Source: Mactra quadrangularis
Lineage: Eukaryota; Mollusca; Bivalvia; Venerida; Mactridae
Direction: 5' to 3'
Assembly: GCA_025267735.1 (NCBI GenBank)
Contig: CM046303.1
Coordinates: 31,100,380-31,164,379 of the forward strand
DNA length: 64,000 nt
In this document: in pieces, positions 21,461 to 31,940 of the stretch
Position numbering within the stretch: the first letter of the stretch is position 1
Layout: the number at the start of each line of letters is the position of its first letter
The notes under the pieces: generated by a model
What the model was told of the DNA's origin: nothing
The model's input: the letters and a program-made list of their open reading frames with translations, nothing else
Databases searched by the model: none
Made by a program: the position numbers and the translations under genes

Positions 21461-23039
21461 GGGGATGAAGGAAGGCTACTCATACGTCTAGTACAATGTA
21501 TTATCATATTCAGTGGGCATGTGTTTTTTTTTCAGACGATTTCTGAGTAAAGTTTCGACCAATCTTCGTTTTATGATATTTCTTAAAGATGTGCATTCAG
21601 TTCTGGCGATTCAAACCTATTTAAAAATGAAATATATAAAATAACTATCTATAATTTGAAAATAGGAAAAAAACATCTTGTTAAATCTTTCGGTCGAACT
21701 ATTGAAAATATATGTATAATTACTTATTTTATTATAGTACTTGTGTATTCCCCTGGACATAAAATAGGCCGCGATATTTAAAGATGATCGTAATACATTG
21801 CAAAATTTTACAATATCGTCTGCTTGTAGTCTGGGTAGATTAGTGAATGAAGATTCATAGATATTTTGTCCACGTGTTCTTTGTGTTTACGGAAATAGTC
21901 GATCATTTACGGTTATAAGTTCGTGATTCCTCGTGATTCCTCGTTAATTCACACAATGCGTATTGCTGAAAAACCGAAGTTACCCGACTACTGTCGTCTG
22001 CGTTCGACGTGTTTACACCTTTCCGTAAGAACTGGTTGAGTGATTTAATCGAAGGTAATTACTCGACCACGTGGCTTAATCCGTGAGTGTGTTAAATTTG
22101 AAAATCAATAAACAACCAGTTTAGCCAGTTGACGGCGAGTAGAAGATTTTATGTTTGGACATTAGATAATATATCTATTTCTATGAAGAACTTAAATAAA
22201 GGTATACAATTTATTTATTTTAAATATCGTGCACTTATAGTTGATATTTAGCGGTTTATAATATAATGATAAACTTAGAATTTTTGACACCATAGAGATG
22301 GGAATCGTCCAAAATAAATTTCTATTTCATATTTGATGCTTACCAATGCAGGTCGTTTAACAGGTCATGCGTGTTTTTGTACTTTAACGACATGGCTTGC
22401 GACATGTGTGATAAGAAGCCGTTAACGCGCCAGGGCTATTTTAAGAAGCTCTAATTTCGTAACTAATCAACAGACAGACAGGCAACTGGACCAAGTTCTT
22501 CCCTTGGTGACTGCCTTTCAGAAAAACCAATTTGAGTCCCGGTCCCAGTAACCGTGGCAATGCTGGGGCGAAGCCAAAAGGGCAAATAGTGGAATTTTCG
22601 CTCTGTTTATAACCCCACTTTTGCATTTTATTCAGTAATATTTTGCAAAATTGAGGTAATAAGTGTCAGTTCCTTTCAGAGACTGAAAACATGTTTTTAT
22701 GTTATCATCATTTTTCGCCACTTATCTGCACTCAATGACCCCGGTTTTTTTTTTGGTGATGAGAGGTGTTCGCCTCCCGGTCTAACCCCAGCAACAAAGG
22801 GGCCTCATCTCCCCTTTGGACCCTCCTGAGACATCTTTTGGCGTAGGAGGTGCGCGAAAAAAAGCTAATTTTTGGGGGCAACTTGAAATTCACAAAATCC
22901 AGATAAAAAAAACACCATTTTCAAGATTGTGGCGGATAAATATTTTAATAAAGAGGGGGAGGGGGGGGGCAGACACGTAAAAATGCGGGACTGACCAGTT
23001 TATTGTTAAAAAATGGGCATATCAAATCAACAAGTTATT
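21461..23039. other. Intergenic stretch with homopurine run
   Basis: The only notable composition is a G-rich run near 22951-22970 and a T run near 22746-22755. The minus-strand frame at 22441-22626 shows no protein motif. I see no gene or element. Confidence 0.45.
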
Positions 23040-23280
23040 GTTCGTTTTTTCTCAACTGTCAAAACATTAATAATTTCACGGTGAATGCGTTTGTAAAAAA
23101 TATCGTCCTGATACATTCATGAGTTTCCAGAAGTGTGTTATGACCGAGCAAAGCTGCTAATGCCGCTTGATATGTTTTAGTCGAGATATATTTATTCAAA
23201 ATTAGGCCGTCAGTGCAAAAACAATATATTCAGTCACCGTGAAGTTATCGTCAACCTTTGACAGTTGAGAAAAAACAGAC
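23040..23280 (+). mobile_element. Long-TIR MITE family F2, copy 2
   Basis: GTTCGTTTTTTCTCAACTGT and AATAATTTCACGGTGAATGC on the left return as CAGTCACCGTGAAGTTATC and GACAGTTGAGAAAAAACAG on the right. The interior (TTGATATGTTTTAGTCGAGA) matches copies at 15057 and 57464 in the same orientation. Confidence 0.85.
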
Positions 23281-23313
23281 TATAAGTAAGCTGTTGCACG
23301 TACAACAGTAGGG

Positions 23314-23601
23314 AGTTCAGTTACTGCGAACGTTACAGAACGTTACATAACGATACATTCAGAACTCCTCGGCCATTTGCTGCGAATAATCTCGGACATA
23401 TTTAGACAATATTTTGAAACTACCGATGTTGAAGAAAACAAATATATGGTCGTTTAGGCATTGAGTGATGTTTCGTTTTTAGTCTGTAAATTTTGAAACA
23501 TCACTCATTGCCTTAACAATCGCATATTTGTGTATTAGATAAAATTATTCGCAGTGAATGGCCGAGGATTTCCGAATTTATCGTTATGTAACGTTCTGTA
23601 A
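23314..23601 (+). mobile_element. Fold-back family F1, copy c
   Basis: This starts AGTTCAGTTACTGCGAACGT and continues as copy b (CGATACATTCAGAACTCC, AATAATCTCGGACATATTTA). An internal hairpin follows, GCATTGAGTGATGTTTCG against GAAACATCACTCATTGCC. The right arm reads GAATGGCCGAGGATTTCCGA and TAACGTTCTGTAA, then stops. It lies 33 bp after an F2 MITE. Confidence 0.85.
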
Positions 23602-24317
23602 AGTGTAATTTGTGTAATTGATCACGCTACAGTTTACTGTTTGAATCAGACTAGTGTAAGATTCAACATTTTTTAATAAATAGCGCATGTGAACATTGGA
23701 AACTTGATACGATGCTATTGTTTGGCTACATTAGACATGGATTCTGTAAGTATCCGTAACAATTTACGGCCAAGTTCGTATACATTTGTCAAGTTTCGCC
23801 GGTTTAATAAGTGACAGTGTATTTATATAAATGGAAAAACACCAGTCGAATTATATCAAACGGTTTGTAGTGCCAAGGTACTAAAATTCATGGATTCCGT
23901 GAGCCGGCGTGTACACAAGTATTTGTAATGCATGTACCGATTAACTTTAAATTGCAACAAGAAATGTCTTTAAAAAGACAAACGGCGAAGAATAAGGAGA
24001 CAAGCGTGATTTGTCAAAGAGAATAAACGAAATATCTGCATCACGTGCGTTTAATTATTGCATCTCGCAGAAAGTTTGTTTCCTTGCAATTACATTGCTT
24101 TTCCGGGTTTTCATTGATTACCCCAAAATAAATGGTTAAACATCGTTGTCATATATCTTTCTTACGCAATTTGTGTGTGTTTTTACGTAGAAAAAAATTC
24201 ATTCATATGTTACAAGCCTGACTTTCTTCCTAATTTGTATCTGAATTTCTATGACTGTCATATCTTGTACATGTTCTTGCATAGTCGTACAGGGGGGTTA
24301 TCATTATGATTCCCAAT
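23602..24317. other. Intergenic stretch without recognisable feature
   Basis: There is no open frame worth calling and no repeat partner in the window. Confidence 0.45.
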
Positions 24318-24652
24318 TAGGGCTGCGGCGAGTATCCGAGTACTCCGATATATGCGATCTCGACCAGAGAATCGAGTACGAATATTCGTCACGTCCGAAA
24401 TCGTCGGATCGCGAAAAAAATGAAACACTATTTTCAACTTAACTGTTACTGAAAACGAGTCGCACTACTTACGAAAACTTTAATTTATGTGGGGACCGAA
24501 TTATCTTGTGTCAAAATTTCGATTTATACACTTTTGAACAAAATGTTATCACTGAAATTGCCCATAAAACATCTGATAGTAATGTTTGGAGTACGTAGTT
24601 TCTGATATAGTAAAAGCTTCGGTATTTTTCACTGATTTTTGTTACAGCCCTA
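24318..24652. mobile_element. hAT-like MITE, 335 bp
   Basis: Ends TAGGGCTGCGGCGAG and GTTACAGCCCTA are related to the hAT-like element at 15955. Flanks TTCCCAAT (24310-24317) and TTCCTGAT (24653-24660) agree at 6 of 8, an aged 8 bp target duplication. The left interior has a hairpin of CGAGTACTCCG and GAATCGAGTACG. There is no transposase. Confidence 0.75.
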
Positions 24653-24723
24653 TTCCTGATAACCTTGATAACCTCTTGGTACGAGAACGGTGTTCTTGGA
24701 AATGACGATAATTGTAAGACTTT

Positions 24724-24810
24724 TAGCGGTCTTTTCGAAGAAAGTGAGAGCTTATGCTATCACGTTTGGTCGGCGTTAGTCTAGTGGGCTGTCCGTGGAC
24801 TGGTCTTGTT
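24724..24810 (+). mobile_element. Internally deleted copy of the GCTCGACTTT element
   Basis: TTAGCGGTCTTTTCGAAGAA, then AGTGAGAGCTTATGCTATCAC, GGTCGGCGTTAG and GGGCTGTCCGTGGACTGGTC join the left end and right end of the 54957-56146 family with almost the whole body missing. This mini-copy helps define the ends needed for mobility. Confidence 0.6.
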
Positions 24811-24998
24811 CATTGTCGCACTAACGTGACTTCATGATAGATTATTTTTAATGGTATAATTCATTGCACTGTGTAAAAAAGGGAAGTAACTCTTTCTTTG
24901 TATGTTTATTTAGTGTGTACTGGTTACCTCCCTTGTTGAATATAAAATTTTAGGGAGACACATTACTGATACATGAACGTTCTTTATTTCTATTTTAG

Positions 24999-25070
24999 CA
25001 CAGAGGTTGTGTACATATAGTGGACTTCAGATCAATTTATTTGGAACATGGTGACAATTTGGGTCAATTT
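24999..25070 (+). CDS. Candidate internal exon (unrecognised protein)
   Basis: A 72-nt segment lies between a good acceptor (CTTTATTTCTATTTTAG) and an exact consensus donor (GTAAGTAAA). It is open in frame 0 for 24 codons, starting HRGCVHIVDF and ending GDNLGQF; the other two frames contain stops. Downstream sequence at 25915-26490 is paralogous to that downstream of the mini-exon at 53484, so the block as a whole may be a third, older copy of that segment. The peptide itself does not clearly match the other two exons and its phase (0-0) differs from theirs. It could be chance in A/T-rich DNA. Confidence 0.25.
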
Positions 25071-25101
25071 GTAAGTAAATTTTTTACTATGTTTTAATTT
25101 A

Positions 25102-25140
25102 TACAGTACCCACCAAAAGTTTGGAGACATGTTCACTTTG
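25102..25140 (+). mobile_element. Solo end of a Tc1-like MITE
   Basis: TACAGTACCCACCAAAAGTTT then GGAGACA matches the left terminal repeat of the element at 54434-54803. No right end was found before the next repeat begins at 25207, so the copy is truncated. Confidence 0.6.
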
Positions 25141-25206
25141 TTGGCCTACGAAATGGCCCTTTTTCGTAACTGTTTATGTTAAATGCTTATAAGTTTTGCT
25201 TTATTT

Positions 25207-25849
25207 TAGCTCGACTTCATGAAGTAAATGCAGAGCTCTCCTCGCCCTAGCATCGGCGTCTTTTTTTACTACAACTTTTTTATTTCTCACGGTATTTACT
25301 TCAAACTATAAATATATGTTCCTTATTATCAACCACATCTCATGTGACTAGGTTCATAACTCCAAATATATTTTTTCCTTAATTATCTCCTCTTGAACTA
25401 AGAAATTTATTTAAGAAAAAAATATTTGTTTTACTACAAATGTTTGATTTCTTTAGGTATTGACTTCAAACTTTAAGTATACGAGTATGTTCCTTATTAT
25501 CAACCTTATCTCATGTGACAAGGTTCATAACTCCTTAGTCATTGTTTTCATAATTATCCCCCTTGAACTTAAAGTTTTCTTAAAAAAAACCATCTGTTTT
25601 TAATGCAACTGTTTTATTTCTTTTGGTATTGGCTTCAAACTTTAAATATATTTTCCTAATTATCAGCTGCATCTCATGTGACAAGGTTTATAACTCCAAA
25701 TACATTTTTTTCAAAATTGTCTTTCATGAACTTATTTTTTTTTTAAGTTTTATATTCAAATTCTAAAATTTGTATGTTCCTTATCATTTACCACATCTCA
25801 TGCGACAAATACTTAGTCAAGCATGCTGTGTCCTCTGACAGCTCTTGTT
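25207..25849 (+). mobile_element. GCTCGACTTT element with internal ~178 bp tandem units
   Basis: The left end is TAGCTCGACTTCATGAAGT and the right end TGACAGCTCTTGTT, preceded by AGTCAAGCATGCTGTG. The body contains three to four tandem units with TTTATTTCTTTNGGTATT, CTTCAAACTTTAAATAT, TATCTCATGTGACAAGG and TTCATAACTCC. The same ends and words occur at 29603 and 54957. No coding frame is kept. The class is uncertain: ends are partly inverted (GCTCGACTTTCG) but not clean TIRs. Confidence 0.7.
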
Positions 25850-25914
25850 TGTTATGGTTCTATCTATAGTTGACACTATTAAATTAGACTAAAATTATGT
25901 TTTAGAAAAGAATT

Positions 25915-26490
25915 AAGGATTTTTGTCAGTAATCTTTCCTTGATAAAATCTGAAGCAATCCAATTAGTGAGTAAGTCCTTACTGTTGGAATCCTCGGACT
26001 TTATCATTGAAGTCCTATGTAAGGATAACAAACTATTTCATCTAAATTCTTTCTTGCTAATAGACTATATCCGGAATTCAAATATTTGGGGTTTTCCATG
26101 TAGGTACAAACAAACTTTCACTGTTACAATGAAAACATGTGTACAAAGAACAATAGGATTTAATCCATATTTCGTGATTTTCATCAATAATGTGTAACAA
26201 ACTTTGTTTGTACCTACATCGCACGGACGGAAAAACCCACAAATTTGAGTTCCGAATTAAGTCTATTACGATATTAACAGAAGTGATGAAATTTAGATAG
26301 TTCTTTACCCTAACAATACTCAGCTTGATTTGAAAACAAATCATATGATTTACAAAAAAAAAATATTTGAGATTAATTTTTGCAAATTTACATTAAAAAG
26401 TAAGGGTAAAATCGAAGTAATTCAACTAATCGGACCAACCTATTTGAAGAGTTTTTAAAGGGAAATAACTGACTAAAGTCCCTTATTACA
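25915..26490 (+). repeat. Paralogue of the 53715-54085 segment
   Basis: TCAGTAATCTTTCCTTGATA, AAATCTGAAGCAATCCAATT, TGATTTACAAAAAA and AAGGGTAAAATC..AGTAAT recur in order at 53725-54020. The two stretches are alike over ~370 bp except for a 211 bp insert here at 26058-26268. This is either a dispersed duplicate or an unidentified mobile element; both copies contain frames that are not preserved between them. Confidence 0.8.
26058..26268. mobile_element. MITE with TAATAGAC ends (211 bp)
   Basis: TAATAGACTATATCCGGAAT returns inverted as GTTCCGAATTAAGTCTATTA. The arms extend through CAAATATTTGGGGTTTTCC and ATGTAGGTACAAACAAAC to about 65 bp each. Its absence at the matching point of the 53715 paralogue (near 53867) shows that it is an insertion. 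The overlapping frames on both strands are products of the palindrome. Confidence 0.85.
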
Positions 26491-26562
26491 TTGATCATGG
26501 CTTTAGAGGCTTCGAGCTATAAGATGTTGAATAATATTACCAACCATACTAAATGTATTAGA

Positions 26563-26861
26563 GACCCGGGTCGATAGCGCAGTTGGTAGCGCGCCGGGAT
26601 TTGGATACTCGTGCCCGAGGGGGTTCGGGTTCGAATCCCACCCGGGGAGGTTATACCCTTCCATGAAAATTTGACAATAATGTCGATTTTCCTCCATTGA
26701 TTAGATAATATGGAGAAGTTTCCGGCCTTGTGGAAGGGTAGGTGAGTACTGGTTATAGACAATGGTCCAGGAAAGCTAGGTTAGGTGCGCTGGACGCCGT
26801 GAAATGACCTAAATTGTGTTGATACGGCGTTAACTCCAATAAATAAATAAATGAAATAAAT
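26563..26861 (+). mobile_element. tRNA-derived SINE, copy 2, with perfect 12 bp TSD
   Basis: This is the best-kept copy: box A GATAGCGCAGTTGGTAGCGC, box B GGGTTCGAATCCC, then AGGTTATACCCTTCCATGAA, GGTGAGTACTGG, GGTCCAGGAAAGCTAGGTTA and a tail ATACGGCGTTAACTCCAATA followed by AAATA repeats. AAATGTATTAGA occurs at 26551-26562 and again at 26862-26873, a perfect 12 bp target duplication. Short minus-strand frames across it are not genes. Confidence 0.95.
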
Positions 26862-26873
26862 AAATGTATTAGA

Positions 26874-29602
26874 AATAATAGTTTTAAAAAAATCATTTGA
26901 ATTTAAATTTGATAGATTGCTATTATCTTCATTTTTTATTGGGTGGGGTCTGTATTTTGTTAATTATTTAGTACATTGCACTTTATTTGAAATCTCTTAT
27001 ATGTTTATCACTTGGTTACTTGAAATTGAATGCAAACTTAATATTATATGCAGCATTATTCGTGGTAATGTTTTAAAAAACACGACGAAGCATGTAGGTC
27101 TGGGTTGAGTATAGCATATGAAACGGACAGCAATTGTCGTTCTGCTCAGTGACGTTGCCGAGAGTACTTTCTTTTCCATACAAGTTCGCCTTTGAACATT
27201 GCTCCGAGTTATTCAGACTGTGTCTGGAACATTGAGTTTGTACATATTGTTTTATATTGTAGTTTAATTGTATTGTGTCTTTAACTTTTGTTGTTATTAT
27301 TGTTTTTCGGCCTGAGGTATGTCTCAGGAGTGTGTTCCTGCTTTATGCTTTATACCTGTACATACTATATATACGCTTTATTTTAGTTTTCTAATCATAT
27401 AAGCTAAATAGCTTTAAGAAAATCTAACTGGTACATATGTGGACTCTGTTTGTCGCGAAAAAAGTACGCGCAACTTTAGCTCCAACTTTTAACTGTCATT
27501 AAATGCATGTGTTGTGAGTAAGTATGCTAACTTTTAAGACGGTTAATTTAAAAAATAAATGTTTTGCTTCAATTTATAAGACACTAGGTATGAAAACGCG
27601 GCGCAAGTCAACGTCATATTAGGACGTCAGGTCTATGAAATCATTTTCATTCACTCTCCAAGTTCGCCTTGTTGTGAACAGTGACATATACAGACAATGT
27701 ATTTACTTCATATTTACTTTACAAATTTGTTTTTGTCTTACTTTTGTAACAAAAATTGTTACATCAGTCTCAAAATATTAGTATGGTCAATGATATAATG
27801 GTCTACGGGTTAAGTATCCAACTTAATTTTGAATAACACTTTCAGTAGTTTTTGGTACGATAATTTCAGTGGCTATATTACACTATGAATAACTTCTCTA
27901 CCATATGTAGTATGCACAAGGTATACTTAGTGATTCCTTTCATCTGTCTGTGTTTGAATTCAAATTTATACCTATCCTTGTTGTGCAAGGTTGATTATGA
28001 AACTGAGTTGCAATTACATAGACTCAATCTTTTCCTGACGTCACCTTATCTCGTTGATGTCACATTTTTGTGTTTCAGTTCAAATGCGTATTGCACTCTT
28101 GTGAACATATCTTATGATCTAAGATTAGGTGTGATAATATATTGATAATTTCTGTGAATGTCTATGTAAAAATAAAATGCAATTAAAAAGTTTAAGTTTA
28201 AATTTTGTTGTTCACTTGAACTCAGTATGAACGAATATACTAGTGTAAAAGTGGTTGCGCCGCATGCACATACCTTGTATTAGTCAAACATTATAATGAC
28301 GCCTTTAATGCAAGTTCTTATTGGTCAAATGCCTAATTTGTATAAAAATATGACTAACAAACAGTCTTGTAAATTATGATCATCATGTGACGTAAGGAAA
28401 AAAAGTTATGGACAAAGTACATGATTTACTGGGACACCCCTCGTATAATAATGATATAGGTAGTCTGCATTGAATCTGGACCCACATGGTGTATGATAAG
28501 ATTCGAAACTCTTGCCAACATTTGTTAAAAAATTATCCCCCTTGTTACTTATAAATGTTTGCTACTTATAATATTTTTGTTAACTCAAGCACCCCGAATA
28601 GTCGAGCATACTGACAGCTTTTAAAAAAAAAATTGAAATAGAACACGTGTTTTCAAGTATAGATTAAAGTTATAATCGATAAAGATTATAGTGTTTGGGA
28701 CTCATAAGGGATAAACAGGCATAAGTTCAACTTCATATTTTTTATTTTGAATTATATTTTTTATAACTGTGAATGCAACAGACACACTATTATATTACTT
28801 GGCAAAATATTTCTTTATTTTTAGTAATGTTTGGGGTGTTTCCTAATTAGACCCACGTGGGTCAGGTTAGCTAGAATTAGATTAGTGTTAAAATATGCAT
28901 TTACTGATGAGAAGATACTAGAGCTTGTTATTGTGCAACATTAGTATAATTTTATTAAAAAGATATTCTAACCACCTAAGCATGTTGAAAAACAAGATCG
29001 ACCAATGAAAATGTTTAATTTCAGCAAGTACGCTATATAACAAAGCTATAAATAGCTTGGTGATTCCTTCAGTACCCCACTTGCGTTTTTAACAATGTGT
29101 TTGCCACTTGTTTTAATTTGATCAGTTAAATGTTATAAGTGACAAATGTTATTAGTAAGTGATTTCTTGTGTTCTTAATACTGTTTTAAAGACTGAACTT
29201 GGTCCTATACTTATGGCAAAGTCATTTGCCTATATATCCCTTTAAGCTATTATTTTGTATCTACTATTGCATACCTGTTCTGGTTATGGCACTGACCCAT
29301 TTAACGATGATCTTTTTGACTTCTAAATTTGCATTGCATGTCTATAGAAAGTATGTTCGGTAATCGTTGAAAAATTCTGACTGTCGAATTTGAAAAGGAA
29401 AATAATAGTTTTGATCACATACAAATTTTTAGTTTCTTATATCTGACAGTCGTTTAGATTGATAATTTTTAGGGATCCAGGTTCAAAGCAAACTACCTAT
29501 ACTATGATGCCCTAAAACGGTACTTTCTTTATAAAAGGGATGTAATACCTAGTCATTTTAGAATTATCTATAGAATAAAGGCTAATTTAAAAATATGCTA
29601 TT
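26874..29602. other. Gene-poor stretch
   Basis: An 86-codon frame at 27885-28145 is followed 22 bp later by an AATAAA word, but its peptide shows no domain, the start context is ordinary A/T-rich DNA and no splice support was found, so I do not call it. Near 28601, AGTCGAGCATACTGACAGCT resembles the right end of the GCTCGACTTT family. Nothing else is supported. Confidence 0.4.
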
Positions 29603-30375
29603 TGAGCTCGATTATAGGACGTATATATAGAGCTCTGCTACTCATCCCGCCGTCGGTGTCCGTTTCCAGATTCGGATTTAAGTTTTTGTTCAGTTTAAGT
29701 TTTTACTATAATTTTTATATTCCTTTATATACAATGTATGTGTTCCTTATTATCAACCACATCTCATGTGACCAGGTTTAAAAGTCCAGCTGCAATATTT
29801 TCAGCAGTGAGTTCAGTTACCCTGAACGTTCCATAACGGAAGTGCCGGAACAACTCAACCGAAGACAACTCAACCCGAGACAACTCAATTCCCTACTTAC
29901 GGATTGAGTTGTCCCAACTTTGAGTTGAGTTGCACGGGTTGAGTTGTCTTCGGGTTGAGTTTTCCCGAACCTGTAACGTTAGCTAACAGTAGTTACTGAA
30001 CACATGGCAGTTATCTCCACTGAACTTAGAATTTGTTTTGAAACATATATTTACTGTTACTTCTTTATTTCCTAAGGGACCGGCTTCAAACTTTAAATAT
30101 GTGTTTCTTATCGTCAACCACATCTCATGTGACAAGGTTCACAACTCTGAATGCAGTATTCTAAGAATTATCTGCCATTGAACTTAGATGTTATGTTACT
30201 TTTCTATTATAACTTCTTTATTTCTTAAGGTATCTACTTAAAACGTACATTTATGTTTCTATATGGACAAGATTCGTGTCTATTTGTCTACAAATGTTGA
30301 ATTGGAATAATTTCTTTTCTCTACTATCAAATACTTACTAAGTTTAGTATGCTGTCTCTACTGACAACTCATGTT
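29603..30375 (+). mobile_element. GCTCGACTTT element, interrupted by an F1 fold-back
   Basis: The left end (TGAGCTCGATTATAGGACG, then GCCGTCGGTGTCCG) and right end (TGACAACTCATGTT) match the copies at 25207 and 54957. ATCAACCACATCTCATGTGA occurs twice. The fold-back element at 29808-30003 interrupts it. Deleting the insert joins ..TTTTCAGCA to TTATCTCCACTGAACTTAGA as in the other copies. Confidence 0.7.
29808..30003. mobile_element. Fold-back family F1, copy d, with CAACTCAACC core
   Basis: The outer ends AGTTCAGTTACCCTGAACGT and AGTTACTGAACA match the F1 family. The interior differs: repeated CAACTCAACC on the left half and GGTTGAGTTG on the right half form a second palindrome (about 29850-29960). 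It is inserted in the 29603-30375 element. Confidence 0.75.
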
Positions 30376-30417
30376 AGTCTTATATCAACTTCTCAGCTTC
30401 TTGTATATATCTATCAA

Positions 30418-30706
30418 GATATTCACCCGGCTAACTCAGTAGGTTACAAGCAAGTCTCCTGATCGAGGGGATGTGGGTTTGATTCCCGGATGGGGTGTAC
30501 TTTGTGGGTTTGGTAATGAAATGATATCTACAGCAATTGTCCCTCTTTCTACTGATTTTAAGTCATGTAATGCATTCGTCAGTCGAAAGTCTGACGAAAG
30601 TATGTGCATTGTAACCTGTTAACAGCTAACTCCAGTAGGTTGACTGAACACCATGACATGATCTATTCAGAATGCAATGTATTGTTAAGGTGTTAAACCC
30701 ATAGAA
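30418..30706 (+). mobile_element. Second tRNA-derived SINE family, with 11 bp TSD
   Basis: The head has box A-like GGCTAACTCAGTAGGTTACA and box B GGGTTTGATTCCCGG. The body (AGTCATGTAATGCATTCGTC) is unlike the other SINE, but the tail TTAAGGTGTTAAACCC is similar. ATATCTATCAA flanks it perfectly at 30407-30417 and 30707-30717. It is unlikely to be a tRNA gene: the acceptor stem does not pair and the unit is nearly 290 bp. Confidence 0.85.
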
Positions 30707-30717
30707 ATATCTATCAA

Positions 30718-31512
30718 TCCACCTAGGAAATCTGGCTACTGGTACATCTATCCATCAATCTCCATGCGAAGTCTTTTACACTGTTTAATGCAGCAGGCAT
30801 AATTACGCAGCGAAATTATGCCTCCCTTGCAGGTGCAAACCGTAATGGCGTGAACCATCTGTGAGTTAATATTTTTCTCAAGAAACTTGGCAGTGCGCAT
30901 GATGGGGTTCGAAACTTGGTCCTCTCTATCTTGAAATTGACATAAAATAATAATATACTAGTTATAACAGTGTAATCACTAAGAAGCAAATCTAGAAAAC
31001 AAACATGATAATGTAAGAACCTATTCAAATTTCAGGTTGATGTATCAGTTAACAGTACATGTGTATTATACATGGATTTTGTTACCATGGCGATGTATGG
31101 TACTTTCAAATGTAAATTTGTAAATGCTGTATTTGCAGTTGGATCACCTATTACAAGATAAGTATTATTTCTTTTATACATTTATACCAATATACACTGC
31201 CCACTATAAGTCCCTTCACACATTTCCAGTTTACATGCTAATCAAACGAGTTTTAAAAAGTTGTAAAAGCAATTTATTGATTAATCAATTTATACTTATT
31301 TTGCTTTTGAAATCTGTATACTTTTTCTTTTGATTATGAAATTAAAAAATTACCTCAAACTTGATATTGGTTTATTGTGACATATTGACCCTAGTTTTGG
31401 AGGCTGATTGATTACTTGTGCTGCAACTCAAAAAATGAAATGTACCAATAGAATTTTTTTCCATTGCATGAATAATGAAATAAATAAACGATGATATAAT
31501 AATTCTACAGAC
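30718..31512. other. Intergenic stretch without recognisable feature
   Basis: Short frames on both strands have no protein features. No repeat partner was found in the window. Confidence 0.45.
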
Positions 31513-31746
31513 CTGTGGTGCTTTTCACAAAAATTCTTACGAAATTTTTTTCGTAAGTTAGTTTCGTATAATTAGCATATCAAAGTAAGACGGGTAATAA
31601 GCATAACTATGATATGATATTCAAAAGGTATACACAATGCTATAATATTTAGAATTGATAAGCCAAAAAAAAGAGCGTATTATTGATGTTTCTTGCTTTT
31701 GACTTACAAAGATTTTCTTTGTAAGAATTTTTGAATTGCACCACTG
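31513..31746 (+). mobile_element. GGTGCTTTTCACAAAAATTC MITE, uninterrupted copy
   Basis: Ends TGGTGCTTTTCACAAAAATTC and TTCTTTGTAAGAATTTTTGA then TTGCACCA are imperfect inverted repeats, with a second inner pair (TTACGAAATTTTTTTCGTAA near the left). Interior words match the nested copy at 20286 in opposite sense. This copy shows what that element looked like before its two insertions. Confidence 0.85.
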
Positions 31747-31773
31747 ATACTTGGAATTTGTAGCAATAGACCT

Positions 31774-31940
31774 AATTTCCATTGATTAGATAATATGGAG
31801 AAGTATCCGGCCATGTGGAAGGGAAGGTGAGTACTGGTCATAGACAATGGTCCAGGAAAGCTAAGCTAGGTTAGGTGCACTGGACGTTATAAATGACCTA
31901 AATTATGTTGACACGGCGTTAACTAAATAAAACAATAAAA
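31774..31940 (+). mobile_element. SINE copy 3, 5'-truncated
   Basis: Only the 3' part is present: TTTCCATTGATTAGATAATA, GGTGAGTACTGGTCATAGAC, GGTCCAGGAAAGCTAAGC, then GACACGGCGTTAACTAAATA. The tRNA head is missing. It abuts the start of the satellite array. Confidence 0.85.

Noticed and set aside
27885..28145. 86-codon protein frame followed by AATAAA
   Set aside because: No domain, splice support or repeat partner. Its length is within chance for A/T-rich sequence when all frames are considered.
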